This document shows positions 56,342-64,000 of a stretch of 64,000 nt of DNA, piece after piece. The DNA is from Thiohalocapsa sp963698775 (GTDB taxonomy: Bacteria; Pseudomonadota; Gammaproteobacteria; Chromatiales; Chromatiaceae). A program made the translations under genes and the position numbers. Below the pieces are notes generated by a model. It was not told the DNA's origin, did no database searches, and saw only the letters and a list, made by a program, of their open reading frames with translations. The stretch lies in NCBI GenBank assembly GCA_963698775.1, contig CAVOSE010000010.1, forward strand, positions 1 through 64,000, written 5' to 3'. Within the stretch, counting starts at the first letter, position 1. Each line of letters begins with the position of its first letter.

Positions 56342-56651
56342 CATCATTCCGGTGGGATCACTTGCCTTGGCTGCAACATTTTTTAACACGACGGGCCAAT
56401 GGAGCTGCCGCGCTAGGTTCACACGCTGGAGAGACTGCGCAAGAATTCACACAAACGACCGAAAAAGGTTTTTCACCACGAAGGGCACGAAGAGCACGAA
56501 GTACACGAAGAAGCAAACGCTTCTATTTCAGAGTCTTCTCTTCCTTCGTGCTCTTCGTGCCCTTCGTGGTTCGCTATCTTCTTGGTGGCTCGTGGAATAC
56601 TTGCACGGTCTCCGGAGCGTGGGAACCAGAGCAGAGAATCGAGTTCTCCGC
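56342..56651. other. prpC-acnD intergenic gap
   Basis: About 310 bases without a gene, mostly occupied by the long inverted repeat at 56475-56570. Confidence 0.6.
56475..56570. repeat. 27-bp perfect inverted repeat in the prpC-acnD gap
   Basis: The arm ACCACGAAGGGCACGAAGAG continuing CACGAAG (56475-56501) is repeated inverted at 56544-56570 around a 42-base loop. The arms are made of three CACGAAG-type heptads. It would form a very stable hairpin in the mRNA between prpC and acnD. Confidence 0.9.
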
Positions 56652-57797
56652 TCAGCGCTCGTCGACCGGCACCCACGGCCGATTGTCGGGACCGACGTAA
56701 TTGGCGCCAGGGCGGATGATCTTCTTGTCGCGACGCTGCTCAATGACGTGGGCGACCCAGCCGGTGGTGCGCGAGATCACGAACAGGGGCGTAAACAGCT
56801 CGGTCGGCACGCCCATGTGGTGATAAGACACGGCGGAGTACCAGTCCAGGTTCGGGAACATGCGTTTTTCGCGCCACATGACCTCCTCGATGCGCTCCGC
56901 GACGCTGAACATGCGCATGTCGTCATTGGCCTCGGACAGGCTCTTGGCAACAGATTTGATGATCTGGTTACGCGGGTCGCCGGTGGTATAGACCGGATGC
57001 CCGAAGCCCATGACGATCTCCTTGCGGCCCATGCGCTCAAGGATGTCGGCTTCCGCCGCATCCGCATCGAAATAGCGCTGCTGAATATCGCAGGCGGCCT
57101 CGTTGGCGCCGCCATGTTTGGGACCGCTGAGCGCGCCGATCGCGCCGGTCAGGGCGCTGTAGATGTCGGCGTTGGTGCCGGCGATGACGCGAGCCGCAAA
57201 CGTGGACGCGTTGAACTCATGCTCGGCGTACAGATTCAGCGAGGTGTGCATGGCGCGCACCCACTCTTCCGACGGCTCCTTGCCGTGCAACAAATGCAGG
57301 AAGTGGCCACCGATGGTCTCGTCATCGGTCTCCACCTCGATGCGCCGGCCGTTGTAGGCGAAGTGGTACCAGTAGAGCAGCATCGAGCCGAAGCTGGCGA
57401 GCAGACGATCAGCAATGTCGCGCGCCGCAGCCACATGCATGCTCTCCTTTTCCGGCTCTAACATACCGAGCACCGAACAACCGGTGCGCATCACGTCCAT
57501 GGGGTGCGCTGATGTCGGCAGTTGTTCCAACGCCCGCTTGAGCGCCGCCGGGATGCCGCGCAGTGCCTTGAGCTTCCGCTTGTAGCCGGCGTATTCGCCA
57601 GGACGAGGCAGCCACTCGTGGACCAGCAGGTGAGCGACCTCTTCGAATTCGGCCTTGCCGGCGAAATCCAGGATGTCGTAACCACGATAATGCAGGTCAT
57701 TGCCGTGCAGCCCGACGGTGCAGATGGCGGTATTGCCGGCAACAGTGCCGGACAGCGCAACGGATTTCTTACCCTTCGGCTGATGAGTCTCGGACAT
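56652..57797 (-). CDS. prpC: 2-methylcitrate synthase PrpC
   Basis: PrpC condenses propionyl-CoA and oxaloacetate. Citrate-synthase family residues are present: GLHGNDLHYRGYDILDFA, EFNASTFAARVIAGTNADIY, GALSGPKHGGANEA (catalytic His), KEIVMGFGHPVYTTGDPRN and DWYSAVSYHHMGVP (catalytic Asp). It is prpC rather than gltA by context and by the short N-terminus. Intact, 381 residues. It lies 76 bases after prpB. Confidence 0.95.
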   Translation of the reverse strand: MSETHQPKGKKSVALSGTVAGNTAICTVGLHGNDLHYRGYDILDFAGKAEFEEVAHLLVHEWLPRPGEYAGYKRKLKALRGIPAALKRALEQLPTSAHPMDVMRTGCSVLGMLEPEKESMHVAAARDIADRLLASFGSMLLYWYHFAYNGRRIEVETDDETIGGHFLHLLHGKEPSEEWVRAMHTSLNLYAEHEFNASTFAARVIAGTNADIYSALTGAIGALSGPKHGGANEAACDIQQRYFDADAAEADILERMGRKEIVMGFGHPVYTTGDPRNQIIKSVAKSLSEANDDMRMFSVAERIEEVMWREKRMFPNLDWYSAVSYHHMGVPTELFTPLFVISRTTGWVAHVIEQRRDKKIIRPGANYVGPDNRPWVPVDER

Positions 57798-57873
57798 GGT
57801 TATCTCCTCGCTGGGTAGGCGGCGCCTATGGGAAGCGCCGAACTTTTAACTTGATACGTTCGGGGCGCTTGCG

Positions 57874-58758
57874 TTAATCGGAGCCCGCGGCAAACAGCTC
57901 GTCGAGCTTCTGTTCGAAGCCGTGATAGTTGAGATAGTCGTAGAGCTCCATGCGCGTCTGCATGGTATCGATCACGTTGGCCTGGGTACCCTCGCTGCGC
58001 AGCACCTGATAGACATTCAGCGCGGCCTTATTCATGGCGCGGAAGGCGGACAGCGGGTACAGCACCAGCGAGACGCCGACACCGCCGAGTTGCTCGGTGG
58101 TAAACAGCGGCGTAGCGCCGAACTCGGTGATGTTGGCCAGCACCGGCACGTCGACGGCGGCGATGAACTGCTCGTACTGGGCCAGCTCGGTCATGGCCTC
58201 CGGGAAGATCATGTCGGCGCCGGCCTCGGCGCAGGCCACCGCACGCTCGATGGCGGCATCCATGCCTTCCACGGCCATGGCGTCGGTGCGGGCCATGATG
58301 ACGAAGTCGTCGCTGCGGGCATCGACGGCAGCCTTGATGCGGTCCACCATCTCCGCCTTGCTCACCACCGCCTTGTTCGGCCGGTGACCACAGCGCTTGG
58401 CCGCCACCTGGTCTTCGATGTGGCAGCCGGCGGCGCCGGCGCGGATCAGTTCACGCACGGTGCGGGCGATGTTGAAGGCGCCGCCCCAGCCGGTATCGGC
58501 GTCCACTAGCACCGGCAGATCGCTGGCGTAGGTGATACGGCGCACGTCCACCAGCACGTCCTCGAGGCTGCTGATACCCAAGTCCGGCACCCCGAGCGAG
58601 CCTGCCGCGACGCCGCCGCCGGAGACGTATAGGGCGCGGTAGCCGGTGCGCTCCGCCATCATCGCGTGATAGGCGCTGATGGCCCCCACCACCTGCAACG
58701 GGCGCTCTTCCTGCACGGCGAGACGCAGCTTTGCGCCTGGGGTGAGTGTTTCGGTCAT
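57874..58758 (-). CDS. prpB: 2-methylisocitrate lyase PrpB
   Basis: PrpB cleaves 2-methylisocitrate to pyruvate and succinate. The active-site loop is AAKRCGHRPNKAVV, metal and substrate residues are in VLVDADTGWGGAFNIARTV and CHIEDQV, and the later part reads FPEAMTELAQYEQF. Intact, 294 residues. First structural gene of the prp run, 120 bases after the regulator gene. Confidence 0.96.
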   Translation of the reverse strand: MTETLTPGAKLRLAVQEERPLQVVGAISAYHAMMAERTGYRALYVSGGGVAAGSLGVPDLGISSLEDVLVDVRRITYASDLPVLVDADTGWGGAFNIARTVRELIRAGAAGCHIEDQVAAKRCGHRPNKAVVSKAEMVDRIKAAVDARSDDFVIMARTDAMAVEGMDAAIERAVACAEAGADMIFPEAMTELAQYEQFIAAVDVPVLANITEFGATPLFTTEQLGGVGVSLVLYPLSAFRAMNKAALNVYQVLRSEGTQANVIDTMQTRMELYDYLNYHGFEQKLDELFAAGSD

Positions 58759-58877
58759 CGTGTTGCCTCTATGGTAGGTTGACGGGGGTCAATGGATGGC
58801 GGACTCGCGCCAGGGCTGGCCTGATAAGGGATAGGACTTTTCCTGCGGATGCGTTCGTGATGTTTCTGATCTGTCCC

Positions 58878-59690
58878 TTACCGACGCTGGGTCGGCGTTG
58901 GAGCGGATGGCGCTGGGCCAGACGGCGCTGGGCGGGGCGGGGAGCGCTCCGCGGCAAGGCGCTGCTCGACGCTGCGACGCGACGCGCGCACGTGCCGGCG
59001 CATCAGCCATTCGGCCAACTCGCCGTCGCGCCCGGCGATGGCGTCGACGACCATCGCGTGCTCCTTCAGGGCATCGCGGGCGCGATCGCTCTTCATACCG
59101 AACTGGCAGCGATACATGCGCGCCAAGTGATATAGATCGTCGCAGAGTATGCGCACCAGACGCTCGTTGCCGCTGCCGACAACGATGCGGTAGTGGAAGT
59201 CGAGGTCGCCCTCTTGCTGAAAATAGGCCTGCCAGAACTCGCGGGCCACATCGCGTCGGTGTTGCTCGATGAGATCCTTGAGCTCGTCGATGGCCTCGTC
59301 GGACATCCGCTCCGCGGCGAGACGGGCGGCCATGCCTTCCAGCGCCTCGCGCACCTGGTACAGCTCCAGCAGCCGTTCGGTGGAGAGGGTGACCACGCGC
59401 GCACCAACGTTGGGCCGGCGCTCCAGCAGGTTGCTGGATTCAAGCCTGCTCATCGCCTCGCGCAGCGGGCCGCGGCTAACGGCGAAGCGCTCTGCCAGCA
59501 CCGGCTCGCTGAGCTTGCTGCCTGCCGGGATATCGCCCTCGACGATGGCACGGCGGAGTTGTTCGAAAACGCGATCGGCAACCGTCGAGGTGCCCTGGGG
59601 CAGAGCGGGCGAGGCGCCCGCAGCAGCTGCGCTGACAGGCGTCGATGCGGCCGCTTGCTTACCCACATTTGTCGACAGAATTGAACGCAT
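58878..59690 (-). CDS. GntR/FCD-family regulator of the prp genes
   Basis: The N-terminal winged helix reads VFEQLRRAIVEGDIPAGSKL, LAERFAVSRGPLREAMSRLE and LLERRPNVGARVV. The C-terminal FCD domain has its likely metal ligands in DLDFHYRIV, LKEHAMVV and MRRHVRASR. The C-terminal Pro-rich tail is unusual. It is first in the run and so probably controls prpBC-acnD-prpF in response to a methylcitrate-cycle intermediate; it is not the sigma-54-type PrpR. The start at 59690 is chosen; 59717 is possible. Confidence 0.88.
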   Translation of the reverse strand: MRSILSTNVGKQAAASTPVSAAAAGASPALPQGTSTVADRVFEQLRRAIVEGDIPAGSKLSEPVLAERFAVSRGPLREAMSRLESSNLLERRPNVGARVVTLSTERLLELYQVREALEGMAARLAAERMSDEAIDELKDLIEQHRRDVAREFWQAYFQQEGDLDFHYRIVVGSGNERLVRILCDDLYHLARMYRCQFGMKSDRARDALKEHAMVVDAIAGRDGELAEWLMRRHVRASRRSVEQRLAAERSPPRPAPSGPAPSAPTPTQRR

Positions 59691-59742
59691 GAGCCCGATT
59701 CTATTCGATAGACGCATCAAGTCAACCGTTATTGTCGACAAT
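59669..59742. promoter_or_regulatory. Candidate operators of the GntR regulator
   Basis: ATTGTCGACAAT (59731-59742) is a perfect palindrome 41 bases upstream of the regulator start. A second TTGTCGACAG lies at 59669-59678, just inside the gene. The TTGT-CG-ACAA form fits FCD-GntR operators (TNGT-ACNA), suggesting autoregulation. Confidence 0.5.
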
Positions 59743-59881
59743 TTTAAGCATTGATTTTGGTGATGCTTCAGTGAAAGAACGTTCGGCCCGGACTTTCCGA
59801 GGCGGCTGCTATGATGCGGCCAAGCCCGACCTAAGGGGACTGACAACCGCTCGCCACCAACCGCAATGAGGCAAACGCCAG

Positions 59882-60739
59882 ATGATCGCCACCACCCGCT
59901 CACCGCTGCTCGACGCCGACGCCCTGAAGGCACGCATCGATGATCCGAATCTGCGCCTGTTCGACTGCCGTTTCGCACTCGCCGAGCCGGAACTGGGGCA
60001 ATGTCACTATGCCGGCGGGCACCTGCCCGGCGCCCTCTACGCGCACCTAGACCGGCATCTATCGGGGCCGGTCACGCCGACCTCCGGACGCCATCCTTTG
60101 CCCGATCCGATGCGGCTGGCGGGCTGGCTCGGCGATTGCGGCGTGGACTCCGAGACCAGCGTCGTGGTCTACGACGACATGGGCGGGGCCTTCGCCGTTC
60201 GGCTATGGTGGCTGTTGCGCTGGCTGGGGCACGAGGATGTGTCCCTGCTCGACGGCGGCCTGCAGCTATGGGTCGCCTCGGGCGGCGACTTGTCGAGTGA
60301 GACTCCGGCGTACGCGGCTCGGGTGTTCGAGCCCGCACCGGACGACGGACGCTGGCTTACCACGGCACATCTGCTGCGCGGACTGGAAGACGAAACGGTG
60401 CAGGTCGTCGACGCCCGGGCGCCGGAACGCTTTCGCGGCGAGGTCGAGCCCATCGATCCGGTCGCGGGGCACATCCCGGACGCCGTCAATCTGCCGCTGG
60501 CGGGTAATCTCGACGACTTCGGCCGTTTCTTGGACGCCGCCGCGCTAAGTAAACGCTTTACCGACGCCATCGGCACGCAAGCGCCGGAGCGCATCGCCCA
60601 CAGCTGTGGCTCCGGCGTCAACGCCTGTCACAACCTGTTCGCGATGGAACTGGCCGGGCTGCACGGGTCGCGACTGTATGCCGGCTCCTGGAGCGAATGG
60701 ATCCGCGACCCGACGCGGCCGGTCGCGGTTGGGGAATGA
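59882..60739 (+). CDS. sseA: 3-mercaptopyruvate/thiosulfate sulfurtransferase
   Basis: A two-domain rhodanese. The N-terminal inactive domain reads LRLFDCRFAL, HLPGALYAHLDRHLSGP and SVVVYDDMGGAFAVRLWWLL. The C-terminal domain has VQVVDARAPERFRGEVEPID, GHIPDAVNLP and the active Cys loop HSCGSGVNACHN. The CGSG-(V/x)-(T/N)-A form is typical of mercaptopyruvate sulfurtransferases. Intact, 285 residues. Confidence 0.92.
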   Translation: MIATTRSPLLDADALKARIDDPNLRLFDCRFALAEPELGQCHYAGGHLPGALYAHLDRHLSGPVTPTSGRHPLPDPMRLAGWLGDCGVDSETSVVVYDDMGGAFAVRLWWLLRWLGHEDVSLLDGGLQLWVASGGDLSSETPAYAARVFEPAPDDGRWLTTAHLLRGLEDETVQVVDARAPERFRGEVEPIDPVAGHIPDAVNLPLAGNLDDFGRFLDAAALSKRFTDAIGTQAPERIAHSCGSGVNACHNLFAMELAGLHGSRLYAGSWSEWIRDPTRPVAVGE

Positions 60740-60793
60740 TTCCGGGCTGCCGCAGGGGCTCTCGAAAGCGCTAGGCGGGACTTCGCAACGGTT

Positions 60794-60937
60794 CACCCTA
60801 AATCCGGCAGTTGCTCCGCGTGTAGGGGCGAATTTATTCGCCTAGTCAATGGCTTCTGTGCTACTGAAGTCACACCTACCCAGAGCCCGCAATCGTTTGA
60901 TTTGAGTGGGCTATCGATGCGAACTGCTGTATTTAGG
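60794..60937. repeat. MITE-like palindromic element, copy 3
   Basis: A 144-bp element running CACCCTAAATCCGGCAGTTG to GCGAACTGCTGTATTTAGG, closely similar to the inverted copy at 52623. Inside are GTAGGGGCGAATTTATTCGCC and a CTGAAGTCACACCTAC half-palindrome. It sits downstream of sseA. Confidence 0.85.
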
Positions 60938-61024
60938 TTCCCGAATCACCTGGCCAAGCGTCCTGAAACCGGCCGGTTGGGAAACCGGCGCCCCCAAGAG
61001 CCGCCGCCAGGCCCAAACTCAGCC

Positions 61025-61732
61025 TTAGCTGGCGCTAGACCCTTCGTCGACCACCGGGATGATGGTGATCTCGACGCGGCGGTTTAGGGTGCGCCCATAC
61101 TCGGTGGCGTTGGACATGGCAGGGTTATCCTCACCGTAGCCGATGCTACTTAGGCGCTGCGGCGCGACCGCGTCCGCCAGCAAGTAGGACTCCACCGAAC
61201 CCGCGCGGCGGCGGGACAGGTCCAGGTTGTGCTCGGCGGTGCCGGTGTCGTCGGTGTAGCCGGCGATGACCAGCTGGGTCTTGCCGTACTTATTCACGAC
61301 ACCGGAGATCTTGTCCATGGTGCTGTAGAAGCCAGGTTTGATGGTGTCGGAATCGACATCAAACGTGGTCGCGCTGGTCATGCCCACCACCAGGGAATTA
61401 TCCGCATTCTTGGTTACGCTGATGTCGCCGCGCGCGATCTCTTCCGCCAGCACGCGCTCGAAGTCCTTACGCTGCTGCTCCATGTAATTGCCGACCGCAC
61501 CACCGATGAGGGCGCCGCCGACGGCACCAATCAGTGCGCCTTTACCGGCGTTGGCGCTGGCGGACCCGATCAGCGCACCGGCCGCGGCACCGGCCGCGGC
61601 ACCGATACCAAGACCCTTCGCGGTCTCGCCCGCGGGACGTGGATTGCCGTACTCGTCGGTGGTGGCGCATCCGGCCAGCGCAAGGGCAACAGTAACGCTG
61701 GCCGCCAATGATCGGATCGCTAGTGCGTTCAT
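61025..61732 (-). CDS. OmpA-family lipoprotein with glycine zipper
   Basis: A lipoprotein signal (VTVALALAGCATTDEYGNP) is followed by a glycine-zipper region (GIGAAAGAAAGALIGSASAN, then GALIGAVGGALIGGAVGNYM) and a C-terminal OmpA/peptidoglycan-binding domain: LVIAGYTDDTGTAEHNLDLS, RRRAGSVESYLL and EYGRTLNRRVEITI. This is the YiaD-like outer-membrane lipoprotein architecture that links membrane and peptidoglycan. Intact, 235 residues. Confidence 0.92.
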   Translation of the reverse strand: MNALAIRSLAASVTVALALAGCATTDEYGNPRPAGETAKGLGIGAAAGAAAGALIGSASANAGKGALIGAVGGALIGGAVGNYMEQQRKDFERVLAEEIARGDISVTKNADNSLVVGMTSATTFDVDSDTIKPGFYSTMDKISGVVNKYGKTQLVIAGYTDDTGTAEHNLDLSRRRAGSVESYLLADAVAPQRLSSIGYGEDNPAMSNATEYGRTLNRRVEITIIPVVDEGSSAS

Positions 61733-61929
61733 ACAGAATTCCTCTCAGGAGATTTGGAGTTTCGTCGTGCGCGGCCTGCTCGCTGCTCGCCGTGCAGCGG
61801 CGAACTCAAGCACCGGCTGCGCATGCTACCACCACCGACCGGGCGGGCTTGTGAAAGACCACCAATCCCACAATATTTCCCCATTCAAACGTCCACCCCA
61901 ATCTCGACAAAAGCTCGACAATCAGGCCC

Positions 61930-62547
61930 ATGACACGCAAATTGACCGACGCACCCGGGACCGGAATCGCCACCGGCTGGCGCCCCGTCCTGATCAACTT
62001 CGGGATATTCCAGCTCTGCTGGTTCGCCTGCGTGCTCTCTGGCGCCGCGTCGGTGCCGATGGTCGGTATCGGCGTGGTTGTACTGGCGGTGGCTTATCAC
62101 CTGTACAGCGCCCGGCGGCCCATCCCAGAGGCAATACTGCTGGCTAGCGCGGGGCTGATCGGTGCCGCATGGGACGGACAGCTGGCTGGCTACGGTTGGC
62201 TGGTGTATCCGTCCGGCGAGTTTGCGCGCTGGATCGCCCCCAGTTGGATCATCGCCATGTGGATCTCCTTCGCGATGACATTGAACGTCTCGATGCGATG
62301 GCTCCACGGTCGTCCTGGGATCGCCACGCTGTTCGGCGCCATCGGTGGGCCGCTTGCCTTTTACGCGGGCCATCGGCTCGGCGGGGTGCAGTTCAGTGAT
62401 CCACTCATCGCCCTCGCGGCCCTGTCCGTTGGCTGGGCGCTGATTACACCGGTGCTGGTCAGTCTGGCAACCCGACTCGACGGCTACGCCGAGCAACCAG
62501 TTGCTGGGTCCGATCAGAGACTGGCCGAGGCCACCTCGCATGTTTGA
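61930..62547 (+). CDS. DUF2878 family membrane protein
   Basis: About five to six hydrophobic helices; typical DUF2878 segments are LINFGIFQLCWFACVLSGA, GWLVYPSGEFARWIAPSWI and GIATLFGAIGGPLAFYAGHR. The function is unknown; such genes often sit with DUF1295 and cyclopropane-fatty-acid-type genes. Its 3' end overlaps the next gene by 8 bases. Intact. Confidence 0.8.
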   Translation: MTRKLTDAPGTGIATGWRPVLINFGIFQLCWFACVLSGAASVPMVGIGVVVLAVAYHLYSARRPIPEAILLASAGLIGAAWDGQLAGYGWLVYPSGEFARWIAPSWIIAMWISFAMTLNVSMRWLHGRPGIATLFGAIGGPLAFYAGHRLGGVQFSDPLIALAALSVGWALITPVLVSLATRLDGYAEQPVAGSDQRLAEATSHV

Positions 62548-63328
62548 TCTATCCATCTACGCGGCGGGGCTCGCGGTCGGGCTGGGCATCGCCATCGGCC
62601 TATGGCTAGTCAGCATTGCCAAGCGCAATGTCAGCATCGTCGATCCGGTCTGGTCACTGTTCTTCCTGTCCATGACGCTGACCTACCTACTGCTGGCGCC
62701 CGCGTTGGTGGAGCGAGCCTATCTGGTGCTGTTCGTCGTCACGGTCTGGGCCGTGCGGCTGTCGCTATTCATCCTAATGCGCAACTGGGGCGAGCCCGAG
62801 GACCGCCGTTATCAGCAGATTCGCGCCGACAACGAGCCCAAATTCTGGCTCAAAAGCCTGTACATCGTGTTCGGCCTGCAGGCCATTTTGGCTTGGATTA
62901 TCTCGCTCCCGTTACTCGCAAGCGTCCTCGGTGGCGCTCCGCTGACCTGGATCGATTTCGTCGCTGTCGCGCTTTGGCTGGTCGGTTTCGGTTTCGAGAC
63001 CATCGGCGACCAGCAACTGGCCAGCTTCAAGGCCGACCCGGCCAACAAGGGCAAGGTGCTGAACAGTGGTCTGTGGCGCTACACCAGACACCCGAACTAC
63101 TTTGGCGAGACTTGCATCTGGTGGGCCTACTTCCTGTTCGCGGTCGCGGCCGGCGGCTGGTGGACGGTGCTATCGCCGCTTCTGATGACCTTCTTGCTGC
63201 TGCGCGTCTCCGGCGTGACACTGCTGGAAAAAGATATCGGCGAACGCCGACCCGCCTATCGGGAATACGTCCGGCAGACCAATGCGTTCTTCCCAGGGCC
63301 GCCGAAGTCCCCGAAGGACACGACGTGA
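62540..63328 (+). CDS. DUF1295 (steroid 5-alpha-reductase-like) membrane protein
   Basis: A multi-pass membrane protein with RNVSIVDPVWSLFFLSMTLT, YQQIRADNEPKFW, NSGLWRYTRHPNYFGETCIW and LEKDIGERRPAYREYVRQTN. The RHPNY-GE motif is the hallmark of the DUF1295/isoprenylcysteine-methyltransferase-like fold, which suggests NADPH-linked reduction or modification of a lipid. The start ATG at 62540 lies within the previous gene's end, showing coupling. Confidence 0.87.
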   Translation: MFDLSIYAAGLAVGLGIAIGLWLVSIAKRNVSIVDPVWSLFFLSMTLTYLLLAPALVERAYLVLFVVTVWAVRLSLFILMRNWGEPEDRRYQQIRADNEPKFWLKSLYIVFGLQAILAWIISLPLLASVLGGAPLTWIDFVAVALWLVGFGFETIGDQQLASFKADPANKGKVLNSGLWRYTRHPNYFGETCIWWAYFLFAVAAGGWWTVLSPLLMTFLLLRVSGVTLLEKDIGERRPAYREYVRQTNAFFPGPPKSPKDTT

Positions 63329-63399
63329 ATGCATCTCCCCGACTGGAGGCGTGCGCTTATGGGTCCATCATCGCGCAGACCCTCGCCTCTCCGACACTT

Positions 63400-63482
63400 G
63401 ATGGGTTTCGCTGCGCTCTGCCCATCCAACGAACGATCAATTTTTCGTCATTCATAGGATGGGTAGAGGAACAAAACCCATC
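63400..63482. repeat. Inverted extragenic repeat (GATGGGTTTCGCTGCGCTC type)
   Basis: GATGGGTTTCGCTGCGCTCT-GCCCATCC is followed in inverted orientation by GGATGGGTAGAGGAACAAAA-CCCATC, a degenerate pair. This is a widely seen extragenic repeat type. Confidence 0.65.
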
Positions 63483-63575
63483 TAAGTCGAATGGGACTGT
63501 GGGAACCGCACGGTTACTCCCACCACACGGTCCGGCGAGTCCATCCCAACCAACATTACTAAGAGGTATTCCGGC

Positions 63576-64000
63576 ATGAAGACGCCATCCATCATCACAC
63601 TCGGCGGTGTTGCCCTCGCGCTGCTGTCCGCCTGGGCGCCGGCACAGGCCAACGAGGTGCTGCGCTTCCAGGTCTATCTGGACGACAAGCCCATCGGCGA
63701 GCACAGCTTCCGCATCGCCGAAGGTGGCGACACCAAGCGGGTCACCAGCCGCGCGGCCTTCGACGTCGATTTCCTCTTCATCAACGCCTATCGCTATCGG
63801 CACAACAGCAACGAGGTGTTCCGCGACGGCTGCCTGACCGAGATCGACGCCAACACGGACGACAACGGCAAGCGTTTTACCGTCGAGGGTAGCGCGGTCG
63901 GCAATGACTTTCGCATCCAGCGCACCGACGGCACCGAACAGGCCGACGGCTGCGTCAAGACCTTCGCCTACTGGGACCCGAGCTTCCTCGAGCAACGGCG
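63576..64000 (+). CDS. Exported DUF6134-like protein (partial, runs off the window)
   Basis: A signal peptide (ITLGGVALALLSAWAPAQA) precedes VLRFQVYLDDKPIGEHSFRI, AFDVDFLFINAYRYRHNSNE and GCVKTFAYWDPSFLEQR. This matches the DUF6134 family from memory, proteins often found beside DUF2878 and DUF1295 genes. GAGG lies before the ATG. At least 141 residues are present, and the end is outside. Confidence 0.72.
   Translation, partial: MKTPSIITLGGVALALLSAWAPAQANEVLRFQVYLDDKPIGEHSFRIAEGGDTKRVTSRAAFDVDFLFINAYRYRHNSNEVFRDGCLTEIDANTDDNGKRFTVEGSAVGNDFRIQRTDGTEQADGCVKTFAYWDPSFLEQR

Noticed and set aside
1..64000. tRNA or rRNA genes
   Set aside because: I looked for T-loop-like and conserved rRNA segments by eye and saw none; a tRNAscan/Rfam run would settle it.

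Overview
The window looks like a GC-rich gammaproteobacterial chromosome of the purple sulfur lineage (Chromatiaceae or a close non-phototrophic relative). The signs are a reaction-centre-type tetrahaem cytochrome (PufC), a HiPIP, SoxYZ, a complete set of Azotobacter-like nif genes with DraT, and genes for PHB and propionate metabolism. This assignment is inferred from gene content; there is no rRNA or tRNA in the window.

Region 1 (1-8050, minus strand) is a run of periplasmic electron-transfer and sulfur genes. In transcription order they are a Tat-type metallophosphoesterase, a monohaem cytochrome c, a DUF1566 protein, SoxY, SoxZ, HiPIP, and a PufC-like tetrahaem cytochrome. The cytochrome frame appears to continue into a long repetitive coiled coil that ends in an OmpA/peptidoglycan-binding domain. 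No pufLM lies beside it. Region 2 (8051-10841) holds a membrane fatty-acid hydroxylase/sterol desaturase-type protein and two small secreted proteins, one built of 10-residue repeats.

Region 3 (10993-29501) is the nitrogen-fixation island. draT is divergent from nifHDKT-ferredoxin-nifY-small protein. nifU-nifS follow after a Rap1a-like gene. A convergent PHB pair (SDR reductase, PhaC) and an arsM remnant come next, then nifV, a helical-repeat protein, nifW, nifZ and nifM. Sigma-54 -24/-12 promoters are readable before nifH, nifU and nifV, with NifA-type TGT-N10-ACA sites before nifH and nifU. DraT and the conserved NifH arginine imply post-translational switch-off of nitrogenase.

Region 4 (29502-47473) is a mosaic: HIT protein, MazEF, dicarboxylate symporter, a broken lipoprotein, MurE-like ligase, two GH57 genes, toxin-antitoxin remnants, an IS1380-family and an IS110-family element standing 3 bp apart, WecA, and a CrtC/AttH-like protein. 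Region 5 (47814-64000) has dienelactone hydrolase, photolyase, the methylcitrate cycle genes (GntR regulator, prpB, prpC, acnD, prpF, with a VapBC-type module inserted), a sulfurtransferase, an OmpA lipoprotein, and a DUF2878/DUF1295/DUF6134 membrane-envelope cluster running off the end.

Two features cut across the window. Many conserved genes (draT, nifD, nifK, nifU, nifV, murE, acnD and others) carry single-base frame breaks, mostly one extra base; I read these mainly as sequence error rather than decay, and give each gene its full restored span. Short palindromic repeats sit in many intergenic gaps, including three copies of a MITE-like element of about 144-168 bp with CCTAAAT-CGGCAGTT-type ends.
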